From Alcaligenaceae bacterium (GTDB lineage: Bacteria > Pseudomonadota > Gammaproteobacteria > Burkholderiales > Burkholderiaceae_B), in the NCBI GenBank assembly GCA_947378965.1, contig CANCMG010000004.1, positions 1-64,000 of the forward strand: a stretch of DNA of 64,000 nt, given 5' to 3'. The position numbers and the translations under genes were made by a program. Below are positions 26,130 through 34,439 of the stretch, piece after piece (positions within the stretch are counted from its first letter, which is position 1; each line of letters opens with the position of its first letter). The notes beneath the pieces are model-generated. The model had not been told where the DNA came from. It searched no databases and saw only the letters and a program-made list of their open reading frames with translations.

Positions 26130-26897
26130 TTACACTTGGCACGAGCGGGCGTCGTGTAAAACGCCTGCCTCATCTAGCCAGCCAGTTTGCCAGGCAATAT
26201 CGGGGGCAGCCGTGTACTGTCGCACATGCGCAAGAAATTGGTCGCGTGGTACCGGGCACGCACCCATGCTCGCTAAATGAGATGTTTGCATTTGGCAGTC
26301 AATCCAGCCGACCTGCTGTTGCCGTAAAAACCATACCAAGTGTGCCAGCGCAATTTTTGAGGCATCGGTGACCTGACTAAACATTGACTCACCAAAAAAC
26401 ATTTTGCCGATACTGACACCATAGAGGCCACCCACCAAGCGACCATTGACCCATGTCTCAATGCTATGCGCTTGCCCCGCCAGATGCCACGCCTGATAAG
26501 CCAGTTGCATTTCGGCAGTGATCCAAGTGCCAGGCTGGCCGCCGGCTGCAGCTCGGGCGCAGCCTCGCACGACTGCAGCGAAATTGGTATCAACCTTTAC
26601 CACGACGTCAAAGTTTGCAGCACGTTGGGCTGTGGCAATTTGACGCAGACGTTTGCGTAACGAGTGCGACACATGAAACGCGCCACATTTCAGAATCATG
26701 CGCGGATCAGGTGACCACCATAAGGGCGGCTCGTCGTGTGAAAACCACGGGAAAATACCCTGTGTGTAAGCCGCACGTAAACGTGGGATGGATAAATCAG
26801 CCCCTACTGCTAGTAGACCCGCTGGTTCGGTTAGCGCCTGAGAGACCGGCGGAAACGGTGAGTCTGGCTCAAGCCAGGTTAGCGGCAAAGACCCCAA
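26130..26897 (-). CDS. aat: Leucyl/phenylalanyl-tRNA--protein transferase
   Basis: Aat transfers Leu or Phe to N-terminal Lys or Arg, creating N-degrons for ClpS. The 255-residue length is normal. The motif [20 protein letters not shown] (near residues 47-66) and the SIETW...[18 protein letters not shown] region are diagnostic. Upstream is a NUDIX gene on the same strand with a 15-bp gap; downstream is bpt. No clpS or clpA is present in the window. Confidence 0.95.
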   Translation of the reverse strand: MGSLPLTWLEPDSPFPPVSQALTEPAGLLAVGADLSIPRLRAAYTQGIFPWFSHDEPPLWWSPDPRMILKCGAFHVSHSLRKRLRQIATAQRAANFDVVVKVDTNFAAVVRGCARAAAGGQPGTWITAEMQLAYQAWHLAGQAHSIETWVNGRLVGGLYGVSIGKMFFGESMFSQVTDASKIALAHLVWFLRQQQVGWIDCQMQTSHLASMGACPVPRDQFLAHVRQYTAAPDIAWQTGWLDEAGVLHDARSCQV

Positions 26898-26912
26898 GAT
26901 CGCCCCAGGCCC

Positions 26913-27494
26913 TTAACGTTTAGTCAGGCCTAGCGAGTAGTGATGCGTTTCGAAGTGCCCGGTTTCGCGCTCGCGAAGGTAATGCTTCAGTGTTGTTGAC
27001 ACAGACTTAAAGGCGAGGTTATCCCAGGGAATTTCATCGAGGCCATACCAGCGTGCCTCGAGCGTTTCGGGGCCTGGGTCAAGTTCAGGGCCTAAAGCCT
27101 TAGCTAAAAAATAGACGTGAACTTGATCCACATGGGGGATATTAATGACAGTGTAGAGTTGGCCAAGCTCGATGCGTACCCCAGCCTCTTCTTGGGTTTC
27201 TCGCGCGGCACCTTCATCCATCGCCTCGCCAAGCTCCATAAACCCTGCGGGTAGGGTCCAGGTATTGGCGCGTGGTTCGATCGCACGCAGGCACAATAAG
27301 ATTTTGTCGCCCCAAATCGGCAGCGTGCCCACGACCAGACGTGGGTTTTGATAATGCACGGCGCCGCAGGTTTCACAAAGGTCTCGTTCGCGATTGTCGC
27401 CTTCGAGAAGTTTGCGAATATTTGGCGTGCTGCACTGACTGCAAAATTTTTGCTGTCGTGGCGCCGGAAAATAAAACTCAGATGGGTGGCTCAT
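26913..27494 (-). CDS. NUDIX hydrolase with N-terminal zinc ribbon
   Basis: A 193-residue hydrolase of nucleoside diphosphate-linked substrates. An N-terminal zinc-ribbon has cysteine pairs CSQC and CETC (about residues 18-42). The NUDIX box GX5EX7REUXEEXGU is present around GFMELGE...RETQEEAGV, at about residues 80-105. The arrangement resembles the zinc-ribbon NUDIX proteins distantly related to NADH pyrophosphatase NudC, but the specific NudC signature is not evident, so the substrate is unknown. It lies 27 bp downstream of the unknown gene at 27522-28151, and all appear to be in one transcript. Confidence 0.88.
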   Translation of the reverse strand: MSHPSEFYFPAPRQQKFCSQCSTPNIRKLLEGDNRERDLCETCGAVHYQNPRLVVGTLPIWGDKILLCLRAIEPRANTWTLPAGFMELGEAMDEGAARETQEEAGVRIELGQLYTVINIPHVDQVHVYFLAKALGPELDPGPETLEARWYGLDEIPWDNLAFKSVSTTLKHYLRERETGHFETHHYSLGLTKR

Positions 27495-27521
27495 AGAACA
27501 CTATTTTAAGGCCAAAGAGGC

Positions 27522-28151
27522 TCACTGGGTAGGTGCACCGGTCGGATTTGCAACGAAATTTAGGATGGCTGGCAGCTCTTGTCTTTGGACTATCAGAAAA
27601 GAGGCGGGTTGCGACAAGGCAGCAAAGACGCCAGTCGGGTCAAAAAAGCTGAGCCCGGTTGCTGGCGTTTGATTGAGATCGCTTTGTTCAAGCACCTCGA
27701 GCAAGTTGCGGCAATCTGACGTGAGCAGGCAATTGGCTAAGATCCCTAGGTCGCGGTCATCGATTCTGGCGGCACCTAGGTTGGTTTGGGCATAGAGTTG
27801 CCCGTCTTCATCAAGCAACCATTGGGTCACACTCGTAATTGTTTGCCCGTTGTGACTGCTTAGGGTGCCCAGGCTGGGGTCCAGGCGCAGAACGAAGGGC
27901 GCAGCATCAAGACGCACATAGACCCGCTGTGGCCCATTCTGAAAAAACCATTCGCCATTAGCCTCGGACGCGTAGTTTCTGCCAATGAAGCTCAGAATTT
28001 GAACATTACTGATCCCCTGGCCTTGACCGCCTGCGCGGGCATCGCCTAGTGGATGCAGGCGCCACTCACCACGCGCCGAGAGTGACAGCCAGCCATACGC
28101 TGCGGGCACATCGGGCCAGCGAATTTGGGCATCAAGTACGGATTGATCCAT
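27522..28151 (-). CDS. Conserved hypothetical protein, DUF2946-like in Burkholderiales annotations (uncertain)
   Basis: A 209-residue soluble protein without signal peptide or membrane segments, rich in beta-prone hydrophobic stretches and acidic turns (WLLDEDGQLYAQTNLG). I do not recognise a catalytic motif. The protein family seems restricted to Burkholderiales, and I am not certain of its DUF number. Its ATG lies 20 bp inside the 3' end of the MFS gene, and it ends 27 bp before the NUDIX gene, so it is translated from the same mRNA. Function cannot be inferred. Confidence 0.6.
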   Translation of the reverse strand: MDQSVLDAQIRWPDVPAAYGWLSLSARGEWRLHPLGDARAGGQGQGISNVQILSFIGRNYASEANGEWFFQNGPQRVYVRLDAAPFVLRLDPSLGTLSSHNGQTITSVTQWLLDEDGQLYAQTNLGAARIDDRDLGILANCLLTSDCRNLLEVLEQSDLNQTPATGLSFFDPTGVFAALSQPASFLIVQRQELPAILNFVANPTGAPTQ

Positions 28152-29400
28152 GCGACGTTTTCATCCAGAACCAAAGTAAACTACACCACTGCATCGCGGC
28201 CAAGACACCCAGCGCGTAAGTGAGTGCCTGAATACGATCGAACCCGCCCGAGACAAACAAATCGGTGATGACACCAAGGCCCCACTGCACGACGAAGGTG
28301 CCGGCAAAAATCATCAGATTGAGCGTGGTGAGGACTCGGCCAGCGACGTGGCTGGGAAACTCGAGTGCGGTTTGAGTTTGCAGTAAAAACATTGCGGGTA
28401 CTGCCAGCGCAATCATGGGCCAAAGCAGCCATGCAGACTCTGTTTGCCAAAGAGGGATAGCGGTAAAACAAAGCGCCAGCCAAAGCAGAGCGGTCGACGA
28501 TTGCTTGAATAATGAGGCTCCGCGCTTGACAAACCAAGGGCTGAGAACACCCATCGCAAGGTATGACGCCAGAATTGTGCCGTTTAAGTAGAGTAAGACT
28601 TGACTGGCCTGCTCGGCCGTCATCTTGAGTGCTTGTGTGAGCCACGGGCCCACCCACAAGGTTTGCAACGCGACAAAGCCTCCGATGATCAGAATAGAGG
28701 GCGGTATCGCGCGCAGCATGATCGGATGCATGCATAACGACAAGAAGCTGTCGGAATCAGCTGAGGAACTCGTTTGACTGATTGTTTGGCGGTCATAGTC
28801 ACCGGTCAAAAAGAACACTAAGCCCGCCGAGATGAGTAGCGAAAAGCTGGCTAAGCTAAATACGTGACGCCACCCTAAGGCCTCGGCGAGTATTAGGGCT
28901 GGTTGCGCCGCAATTAACGCCCCGCCTGTACCGGCGACTAACATGCTCATCACCAAGCGCGCTTGCTGCTCTGGCCGGTAGCAACGCCTGAAATACGAGT
29001 ACGAGGCCATTAAGCAGGCCGAGACCCCAATGCCAATCAGGATGCGACCTAGAAACAGCACCCACAGGGATTGCCCAACAGCGACTAAGAGGGAGCCAAG
29101 TGCGGCAACCAGTAAGAGCGCAGCCTCAGTGCGTCGCGCGCCGTAGCGGTCAAGCCAGATGCCTACTGGAATTTGCATCACTCCAAACGCTAAAAAGTAC
29201 GCCGAAGAGAACCACCCCAGGGCGCTATTTGACAGACTCAGGTCAGCGGCCAAGAACGGGGCGATCGCGGCATTGACCGCTCGCAGTGCATAGGATAGAA
29301 AGTACCCAGAGGCGAAGGCTAAAAAAATCCTGACGCCTAAAAACCCGGTTAAGTAGGTGGGGGAAGGGGGCTGTGAGCTGGGTGCCGCTGTAGTTGTCAT
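28132..29400 (-). CDS. Major facilitator superfamily transporter
   Basis: A 422-residue inner-membrane protein with twelve predicted helices and the MFS motif A region WLDRYGARRTEA in the loop between helices 2 and 3. Similarity in general form is to the anion:cation symporter / nitrate-type MFS groups; the substrate is unknown. ATG at 29400 is used; an in-frame extension reaches 29499 but crosses the tRNA-Cys gene and is not plausible. The 3' end overlaps the next gene by 20 bp. Confidence 0.85.
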   Translation of the reverse strand: MTTTAAPSSQPPSPTYLTGFLGVRIFLAFASGYFLSYALRAVNAAIAPFLAADLSLSNSALGWFSSAYFLAFGVMQIPVGIWLDRYGARRTEAALLLVAALGSLLVAVGQSLWVLFLGRILIGIGVSACLMASYSYFRRCYRPEQQARLVMSMLVAGTGGALIAAQPALILAEALGWRHVFSLASFSLLISAGLVFFLTGDYDRQTISQTSSSADSDSFLSLCMHPIMLRAIPPSILIIGGFVALQTLWVGPWLTQALKMTAEQASQVLLYLNGTILASYLAMGVLSPWFVKRGASLFKQSSTALLWLALCFTAIPLWQTESAWLLWPMIALAVPAMFLLQTQTALEFPSHVAGRVLTTLNLMIFAGTFVVQWGLGVITDLFVSGGFDRIQALTYALGVLAAMQWCSLLWFWMKTSHGSIRT

Positions 29401-29431
29401 AAATTTGAGTCGACAGGGCGTAACCGTTTTT

Positions 29432-29505
29432 TGGAGGCGCAACCCGGAATCGAACCGAGCTTGACGGATTTGCAATCCGCTACATAACCACTCTGCCATT
29501 GCGCC
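29432..29505 (-). tRNA. tRNA-Cys (anticodon GCA)
   Basis: A 74-nt cloverleaf including an encoded CCA. The acceptor stem GGCGCAA pairs with TTGCGCC, the anticodon arm is GGATT-GCA-AATCC with loop TTGCAAA, and the T-arm has GGTTCGATTCC. It lies 31 bp before the MFS gene on the same strand. Confidence 0.97.
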
Positions 29506-29808
29506 GTCAATGCTGAGCTTGCCGGAGGGCGATCATACTACAAAAGGGGATTTTTCTTTTATTATGTTTGCATTACAGTGTCAGAATAAATAAAACTTAG
29601 ATAATAAAACTTAAATAATAAAATTTAGCTGACTTGGATTGTGTACGGATAAGACTGAACTAGTTTGGGTGGTGTGCAAATACAATCACGTCAAATTCGT
29701 CAAGTCAAATTCGGCTGTATGGATATTGAGTTGGTGTTTCACTAGAACAACGTTGGCTCTTCTCGGGTGTGTTCGTGAGCGGAGGGGTCGGCATCACATT
29801 ATTGGGGC
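29506..29808. other. AT-rich intergenic region between tRNA-Cys and the second Bug gene
   Basis: This 303-bp gap contains no credible gene. It is noticeably more AT-rich than its surroundings and holds a 14-bp repeat in three copies at 29589-29630. It must contain the divergent promoters of tRNA-Cys and the Bug receptor, but no consensus promoter stands out. Confidence 0.6.
29589..29630. repeat. Three 14-bp AT-rich tandem repeats
   Basis: Units AATAAAACTTAGAT, AATAAAACTTAAAT and AATAAAATTTAGCT start at 29589, 29603 and 29617. They lie between divergent transcription units. Confidence 0.8.
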
Positions 29809-30795
29809 GTGATCATGGCAAGTCATCAGCGCAGGGCGCTTTTACAGTTCGGAGTCGGGTCGGTTGGGCTAGCTGCCCTGCCAGTGTGGGCTCAGGCCGA
29901 TTGGCCTTCAAAGGCAATCGTGGTCATTGTGCCTTTTCCGGCAGGCGGCGGAACCGACGCCTTTGCGCGCCCGATTTCAGCCGTCATGTCAAAGTCGCTT
30001 GGTAAGCAACTGGTGATTGATAGCCGGGGCGGGGCGGGTGGCAATTTGGGGGCGACCTTAGCCGCACGTGCGACCCCCGATGGTTATAACTGGTTCATGG
30101 GTGCGGTACATCACGCGATTGCACCTTCGATGTACCCAAACCTTGAGTACAACCTCGAAAAAGATTTCATACCCATTGCGATGGTGGCACGCGTGCCCCA
30201 AGTGTTGGTGGTCAACCCTAAAAAGGTGCCAGGTGACTTCAAGGCGTTTGTTGAAACAGCCAAGGCCAATCCAGGCAAACTGAACTATGGTTCTGCCGGC
30301 AGCGGAACCTCGCATCACTTGGCCGGCGAGCTTTTTAAAATCCAGTCAAAAACCGATCTCACGCATATTCCTTACAAAGGCGCAGGTCCAGCCTTGCAAG
30401 GTTTGCTCGCCGGTGATGTCGATGTGATGTTTGACGGTTTAGGGTCTTCGGCACAGCACATTAAAAGTGGCAGGCTCAATGCCCTGATGGTAGCGGGTAG
30501 CACGCGTAATCCTGCCATCCCTGAGGTACCGTGCGCAGCCGAGTTAGGCTTTCCGGATTACAACGTGACGACTTGGTACGGTATTTGGGCGCCAAAGGGC
30601 ACGCCGCCAGAAGCGCAGGCGCGTATGTTGGCCGAAATTAAAAAATTACCGTTAGATGCGTTGGTCAAAGACGGTTGGGCCGCAAACGGTGCCGAGTTTC
30701 CAGACTTAACAGGCGCGCAGTTTGGTGCGTTTGTCAGCGACGAAATTAAACGCTGGGCCGAAGTGGTGAAAACTTCAGGCGCTAAGCTGGATTAA
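29809..30795 (+). CDS. Bug-family periplasmic solute receptor
   Basis: A second TctC/Bug-type receptor of 328 residues. The N-terminus has Arg-Arg followed by a hydrophobic stretch and a cleavage site near VWAQA, so export through Sec or Tat is possible (SHQRRALLQFG). WPSKAIVVIVPFPAGGGTDAF and IDSRGGAGGNLGATL are family hallmarks. The start is GTG at 29809 or ATG at 29815. It is monocistronic, with no membrane transport components nearby. It differs from the receptor at 22232-23254 and likely binds a different carboxylate. Confidence 0.9.
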   Translation: MIMASHQRRALLQFGVGSVGLAALPVWAQADWPSKAIVVIVPFPAGGGTDAFARPISAVMSKSLGKQLVIDSRGGAGGNLGATLAARATPDGYNWFMGAVHHAIAPSMYPNLEYNLEKDFIPIAMVARVPQVLVVNPKKVPGDFKAFVETAKANPGKLNYGSAGSGTSHHLAGELFKIQSKTDLTHIPYKGAGPALQGLLAGDVDVMFDGLGSSAQHIKSGRLNALMVAGSTRNPAIPEVPCAAELGFPDYNVTTWYGIWAPKGTPPEAQARMLAEIKKLPLDALVKDGWAANGAEFPDLTGAQFGAFVSDEIKRWAEVVKTSGAKLD

Positions 30796-31119
30796 AAGCA
30801 TTTTGTTGCGTTCGGTGAGTGCCCATCCGCTCGATTAAGTGAGAGGGTTGGGCCCTTACGCTAATTCTTATAACAAAACACCCAAGCGCGTTAACGGCTT
30901 GAGGTCTTGAGGCGTATTGGGTATAGAGAAGGTGGCCTAGGCAAAGCGCTTAAAATCGATCGCCTGTGTGCAGTGAGCCTGGGTACTGCTATTTCGATGA
31001 ATACTGCTCATCCCCCGTTAATGGGGTAGAGCCGAGCCTGCGACTTAGTACCGCACTAAGTGCTAGCACTGAACGCTGCCAAACAAGTTAACTGCTGATG
31101 GCCTGGTTCCAGAAAAATC
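30796..31119. other. Intergenic region without a gene
   Basis: No open frame or RNA family is recognised in these 324 bp between the Bug receptor stop and tRNA-Gly. GGGTACTGCT occurs at 30981 and again at 31198 on the far side of the tRNA; no integrase or duplicated tRNA end accompanies it. Confidence 0.5.
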
Positions 31120-31195
31120 TGGAGCGGGAGAAGAGTCTCGAACTCTCGACCTCAACCTTGGCAAGGTTGCGCTCTACCAACTGAGCTACTCCCGC
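31120..31195 (-). tRNA. tRNA-Gly (anticodon GCC)
   Basis: A 76-nt cloverleaf with encoded CCA. Acceptor stem GCGGGAG pairs with CTCCCGC, the anticodon stem-loop is CAACCTTGCCAAGGTTG, and the T-arm has GAGTTCGAGACTC. It is divergent from murB, whose ATG is 57 bp away. Confidence 0.97.
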
Positions 31196-31228
31196 TTGGG
31201 TACTGCTGTATCATTCACAACGTCAGCG

Positions 31229-31259
31229 ACTATAGCACACCTATCCCCCACCATGTCAA
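31229..31259 (-). promoter_or_regulatory. Possible promoter of tRNA-Gly overlapping the murB start
   Basis: On the minus strand TTGACA (31259-31254) and TATAGT (31234-31229) are separated by 19 bp, about 35 bp before the tRNA 5' end. The -35 hexamer covers the murB start codon region. Spacing is longer than ideal. Confidence 0.4.
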
Positions 31260-32302
31260 ATCGATTCTCACAAAAGGGGCAACATTCGTTGATCGCGCAG
31301 GCTCAAGACTTGTCTTCGCACAACACGCTGCGACTGCAGTGTCAAGCTGAGCAGGTGGTCGTCCTACAAAGCCTCGAGCAAATGAACGAATTAGGTCGTG
31401 AGCTTGTTCGAGCGCCTGAGTGTTTGATGTTGGGCGGGGGTAGCAATGTCATTTTGCCCGCCACGCTGTCGTCTTTAGTCGTGCGTGTTGCGCTCAAAGG
31501 GATCGAGTTAATTGAGAGTACTGCTGAGCATTGGTTGATCGATGTGGCGGCCGGTGAAAACTGGCACGACTGGGTGGTCACCGCCACCGCGCGAGGCTGG
31601 TGGGGTCTTGAAAATCTTGCGTTGATTCCGGGCACAGTGGGCGCGGCCCCCGTGCAAAACATTGGCGCCTATGGTGTTGAGTTGTGTCAGCGCATTGAGT
31701 CGGTGACCGCCTGGCATGTCGTCGAACAACAGTATGTGACGCTGTCGCGCGCTGAGTGTGACTTTGGCTATCGCGATAGTATTTTTAAACGCGCCAAGCG
31801 TGGTGAATGGTTAATCGTTTCAGTGCGCTTTGCCTTGCCTAAGGTTTGGCAACCCGTACTGACTTATCCTGATCTGGCAGGCCATCCGCAACTGGCGTTG
31901 GGTTCACAGGCTGTGACTGCACAAGACGTACTTGACGCCGTGTGCGCGATTCGTCGCCGCAAATTGCCCGACCCTGCTGTGCTGGCCAACGCAGGTAGCT
32001 TTTTTAAAAACCCAGTGGTGTCTGCAACGCAATATCAAGCGCTGCAAGCGCGCTTTGCTAAGCTTGTCGGCTATCAGCAGCCAGAGGGGGGCTTTAAGCT
32101 CGCTGCAGGTTGGCTCATCGAATACTGTGGCTTTAAAGGCCTGCGGTCAGGCGCAGTCGGGGTGCACGCCCAACAGGCCTTGGTGCTAGTGAATTATGGC
32201 CATGCCCAGGCAGACGACTTGCTCGCTTTGGCAAGCAGCATTAGTCAGGCGGTGCAGAAAACCTTTGGCGTCCTGCTCGAGATTGAGCCCGTAATCGTTT
32301 AA
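31253..32302 (+). CDS. murB: UDP-N-acetylenolpyruvoylglucosamine reductase
   Basis: MurB reduces UDP-GlcNAc-enolpyruvate to UDP-MurNAc with NADPH and FAD. The 349-residue protein is a type I enzyme. GGGSNVILP and LIPGTVGAAPVQNIGAYG are FAD-binding segments, and AGSFFKNPV carries the catalytic Ser. Its C-terminal LLEIEP contains the catalytic Glu. The ATG at 31253 is used because the longer frame, starting TTG at 31196, reaches the tRNA-Gly gene. Together with amgK-murU the organism has both de novo and recycling routes to UDP-MurNAc. Confidence 0.94.
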   Translation: MSNRFSQKGQHSLIAQAQDLSSHNTLRLQCQAEQVVVLQSLEQMNELGRELVRAPECLMLGGGSNVILPATLSSLVVRVALKGIELIESTAEHWLIDVAAGENWHDWVVTATARGWWGLENLALIPGTVGAAPVQNIGAYGVELCQRIESVTAWHVVEQQYVTLSRAECDFGYRDSIFKRAKRGEWLIVSVRFALPKVWQPVLTYPDLAGHPQLALGSQAVTAQDVLDAVCAIRRRKLPDPAVLANAGSFFKNPVVSATQYQALQARFAKLVGYQQPEGGFKLAAGWLIEYCGFKGLRSGAVGVHAQQALVLVNYGHAQADDLLALASSISQAVQKTFGVLLEIEPVIV

Positions 32303-32376
32303 GTGACCGAAACGTCACCGTCTAGCACTCAGGCTTTGGTATGCCTCGCACCTCGCTTAGCCTTTAACTCAGTTAT

Positions 32377-33171
32377 TTAAAGCCCAAGCACGGTCTGCAT
32401 ATCAAACAGGCCTGCTTGTTTGTCTTTCAAAAACCGCGCTGCACGTAAGCTGCCTTCAGCGTAGCCAGCGCGGCTGCTCGAACGGTGAGTGATCTCGATG
32501 CGCTCGCCGATGCCGCAAAAATAGACAGTATGGTCACCGACGATATCGCCGCCGCGCACCACTGAAAAGCCGATCGTGCCAGCCTCGCGAGGCCCTGTGT
32601 GGCCTTCGCGCGTCCAGGTGGCGATTTCATCAAGGGGCTTGCCCCAAGCCTGGGCAACGGTTTCGCCCATTTTGAGTGCTGTACCCGAAGGGGCATCAAC
32701 TTTATGGTGATGGTGGGCTTCAAAGACTTCGACGTCGTAGCCCGAGTTGAGAATCCGCGCGGCCATGTCTAATAATTTAAGCGTTGCGTTGACGCCAACG
32801 CTCATGTTTGGCGCAAACACCACGCCAATTTTTTTTGCTGCCTCGGCGATCGCCGTTTTGCCGGCATCGTCAAACCCTGTGGTGCCAATCACCATATTGA
32901 CCCCGTGCTGCGCGCAGGCTGCCAAGTGCAGTAGCGAGCCTTCGGGGCGAGTGAAATCGATCAGGCAGTCGGCGCCTTTGAGCACAGACAGATCCTCTGT
33001 AATCAGCACGCCGCTTGGTTTGCCTAAAAAGGCGCAGGCGTCTTGGCCAAGCATCGGAGAGCCGGCCACATCAAGCGCCGCAGCCAACGCGAGATCGGTT
33101 GACTGAGACACCGACTCAATCAGCATACGGCCCATGCGGCCACTGGCACCAGCAATTGCAATTCGCATCAT
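32377..33171 (-). CDS. dapB: 4-hydroxy-tetrahydrodipicolinate reductase
   Basis: DapB reduces hydroxy-tetrahydrodipicolinate in the diaminopimelate/lysine pathway, supplying peptidoglycan precursor. GASGRMGRM at the N-terminus is the NAD(P)-binding loop, and [14 protein letters not shown] holds the catalytic His and substrate-binding residues. The 264-residue form starts at the first of two adjacent ATGs (33171; the other is 33168). It follows bamE on the same strand with its start about 26 bp after the bamE stop, and converges on murB. Confidence 0.94.
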   Translation of the reverse strand: MMRIAIAGASGRMGRMLIESVSQSTDLALAAALDVAGSPMLGQDACAFLGKPSGVLITEDLSVLKGADCLIDFTRPEGSLLHLAACAQHGVNMVIGTTGFDDAGKTAIAEAAKKIGVVFAPNMSVGVNATLKLLDMAARILNSGYDVEVFEAHHHHKVDAPSGTALKMGETVAQAWGKPLDEIATWTREGHTGPREAGTIGFSVVRGGDIVGDHTVYFCGIGERIEITHRSSSRAGYAEGSLRAARFLKDKQAGLFDMQTVLGL

Positions 33172-33196
33172 CTCGAGCTTACCTAAAGTCGTTGTG

Positions 33197-33769
33197 TTAG
33201 CGCAGCTGCACCGGCGCATCTTCAGGCGCGCCAGGCATGGCCTGAGGGTCGCTCAGGGGCGGCCCGTTTGTTGACATCTGATCGATGCTGACCCCAGGGA
33301 TCAGCTGAACGGCGGCACCGCCATCGTTATTCATGCGCTCGTTATCAGGTTTAATTTGTTTGTCTTCACGAATAACAGTACCCACTTCTTCGCGTGCAAT
33401 TTGAAAAGGTTGCATCTCGGGTTGCTCTTCGCCACGCCAGCTTTCTAGCTGGGCGCCGTTGAAAAAAATCGTGAGCGTGCGTTCTTCTATCTTGCCACTG
33501 CCTGCGCGGTAAAAGTAGGGATAATCCCAGCGGTTATTGTGCAGGGCGCTTGTCAGCATTGGCGTGCCCAGGGCGAAGCGAACCTGTTCGCGTGTCATGC
33601 CAGGGCGCAACAGGCTTACCTGATCTTTGGTGATCCAGTTACCCTGTTGAACGCCGGCTCTATACGGAAACCCCCAGCGGCTTGAGCTGCAACCGGTGGC
33701 TGCTGCGACCAGTAGGGCGAGCGCCAGGCCTGTGCGCAGGTGCAAAGCGAAAGTATGAAACTTGACCAC
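33197..33769 (-). CDS. bamE: Outer membrane assembly lipoprotein BamE
   Basis: BamE (SmpA/OmlA) is a small lipoprotein of the BAM complex that inserts beta-barrel proteins in the outer membrane. The 190-residue precursor has a lipoprotein signal with lipobox ATGC (Cys about residue 27). The SmpA domain follows, with the conserved [17 protein letters not shown] and WDYPYFYR segments (about 53-100). A Pro- and Met-rich, low-complexity C-terminal tail (about 130-190) makes it longer than the E. coli form. It is divergent from fur, a conserved arrangement in beta- and gammaproteobacteria. Confidence 0.92.
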   Translation of the reverse strand: MVKFHTFALHLRTGLALALLVAAATGCSSSRWGFPYRAGVQQGNWITKDQVSLLRPGMTREQVRFALGTPMLTSALHNNRWDYPYFYRAGSGKIEERTLTIFFNGAQLESWRGEEQPEMQPFQIAREEVGTVIREDKQIKPDNERMNNDGGAAVQLIPGVSIDQMSTNGPPLSDPQAMPGAPEDAPVQLR

Positions 33770-33915
33770 TGCGAACCTCTATCTGATAAACAGCCAAAGA
33801 CGTTATCATAAAGGTTTACGCGGTCAAACGTTGGTCTCTCAAACGATCTTGCGAGTTTTTTTGGCGATTTTGTCCTAAACGCGAAGGGATTCAGAGCCAA
33901 AACGAGGAATTGCCG

Positions 33916-34347
33916 ATGTACACCGAAAACGATCCGAACGATCTTAAAAACGTGGGCTTAAAGGCGACGTTTCCACGCCTGAAAATACTCGATATTTTTC
34001 GTAAATCCGGCGCGCGTCATCTAAGTGCCGAGGATGTCTACCGTGCGTTAATTGGCGAGAGTATCGATATTGGCTTAGCCACTGTATACCGGGTATTAAC
34101 GCAGTTCGAGCAGGCCGGCATTCTGGCACGTAGCCAGTTTGACGGCGGCAAGGCGATTTTTGAGCTCAATGATGGCGATCATCACGATCATTTGATTTGC
34201 ACGCATTGCGGCAAGGTGGCTGAATTTACCGATTCTGATATTGAAAAACGGCAACATAAGGTCGCGCGTGACAATGGTTTTATTTTAGAGAGCCACGCAA
34301 TGGTCTTGTATGGGGTCTGTACGACCTGCCACGGGACAGGTCGCTAG
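33916..34347 (+). CDS. fur: Ferric uptake regulator
   Basis: Fur represses iron-uptake genes when loaded with Fe(II). The 143-residue protein has the winged-helix N-domain ([31 protein letters not shown]) and a metal-binding region [16 protein letters not shown], with a second CTTCHG pair near the end that may bind structural zinc. ATG at 33916 is preferred over TTG two codons earlier. It is divergent from bamE; I do not see a clear 19-bp Fur box in the 146-bp gap. Confidence 0.95.
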   Translation: MYTENDPNDLKNVGLKATFPRLKILDIFRKSGARHLSAEDVYRALIGESIDIGLATVYRVLTQFEQAGILARSQFDGGKAIFELNDGDHHDHLICTHCGKVAEFTDSDIEKRQHKVARDNGFILESHAMVLYGVCTTCHGTGR

Positions 34348-34367
34348 TTGCCCGGTTGGGATTCGTG

Positions 34368-34439
34368 CGCCCTGACGAAGTAGGGCGTTGGCTCAGGCTC
34401 GGGCGCCCTGACGAAGCCAGACGTTGACTAAGGCTGCAA
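34368..34439. repeat. 36-bp duplication spanning the recN stop codon
   Basis: CGCCCTGACGAAG begins copies at 34368 and 34404. The second copy includes the recN TAG stop (34428-34430) and the last codons; the first is a diverged copy in the fur-recN gap. About four of every five positions match. Confidence 0.75.

Noticed and set aside
29401..29499. N-terminal extension of the MFS protein
   Set aside because: It crosses the tRNA-Cys gene and is not membrane-protein-like.
30981..31207. Attachment site pair around tRNA-Gly (GGGTACTGCT repeated)
   Set aside because: Only 10 bp, not the tRNA 3' end, and no integrase or island genes between the copies.
31196..31252. Longer murB beginning with TTG next to the tRNA gene
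   Set aside because: The extension is not family sequence and begins directly at the tRNA edge; ATG at 31253 fits better.
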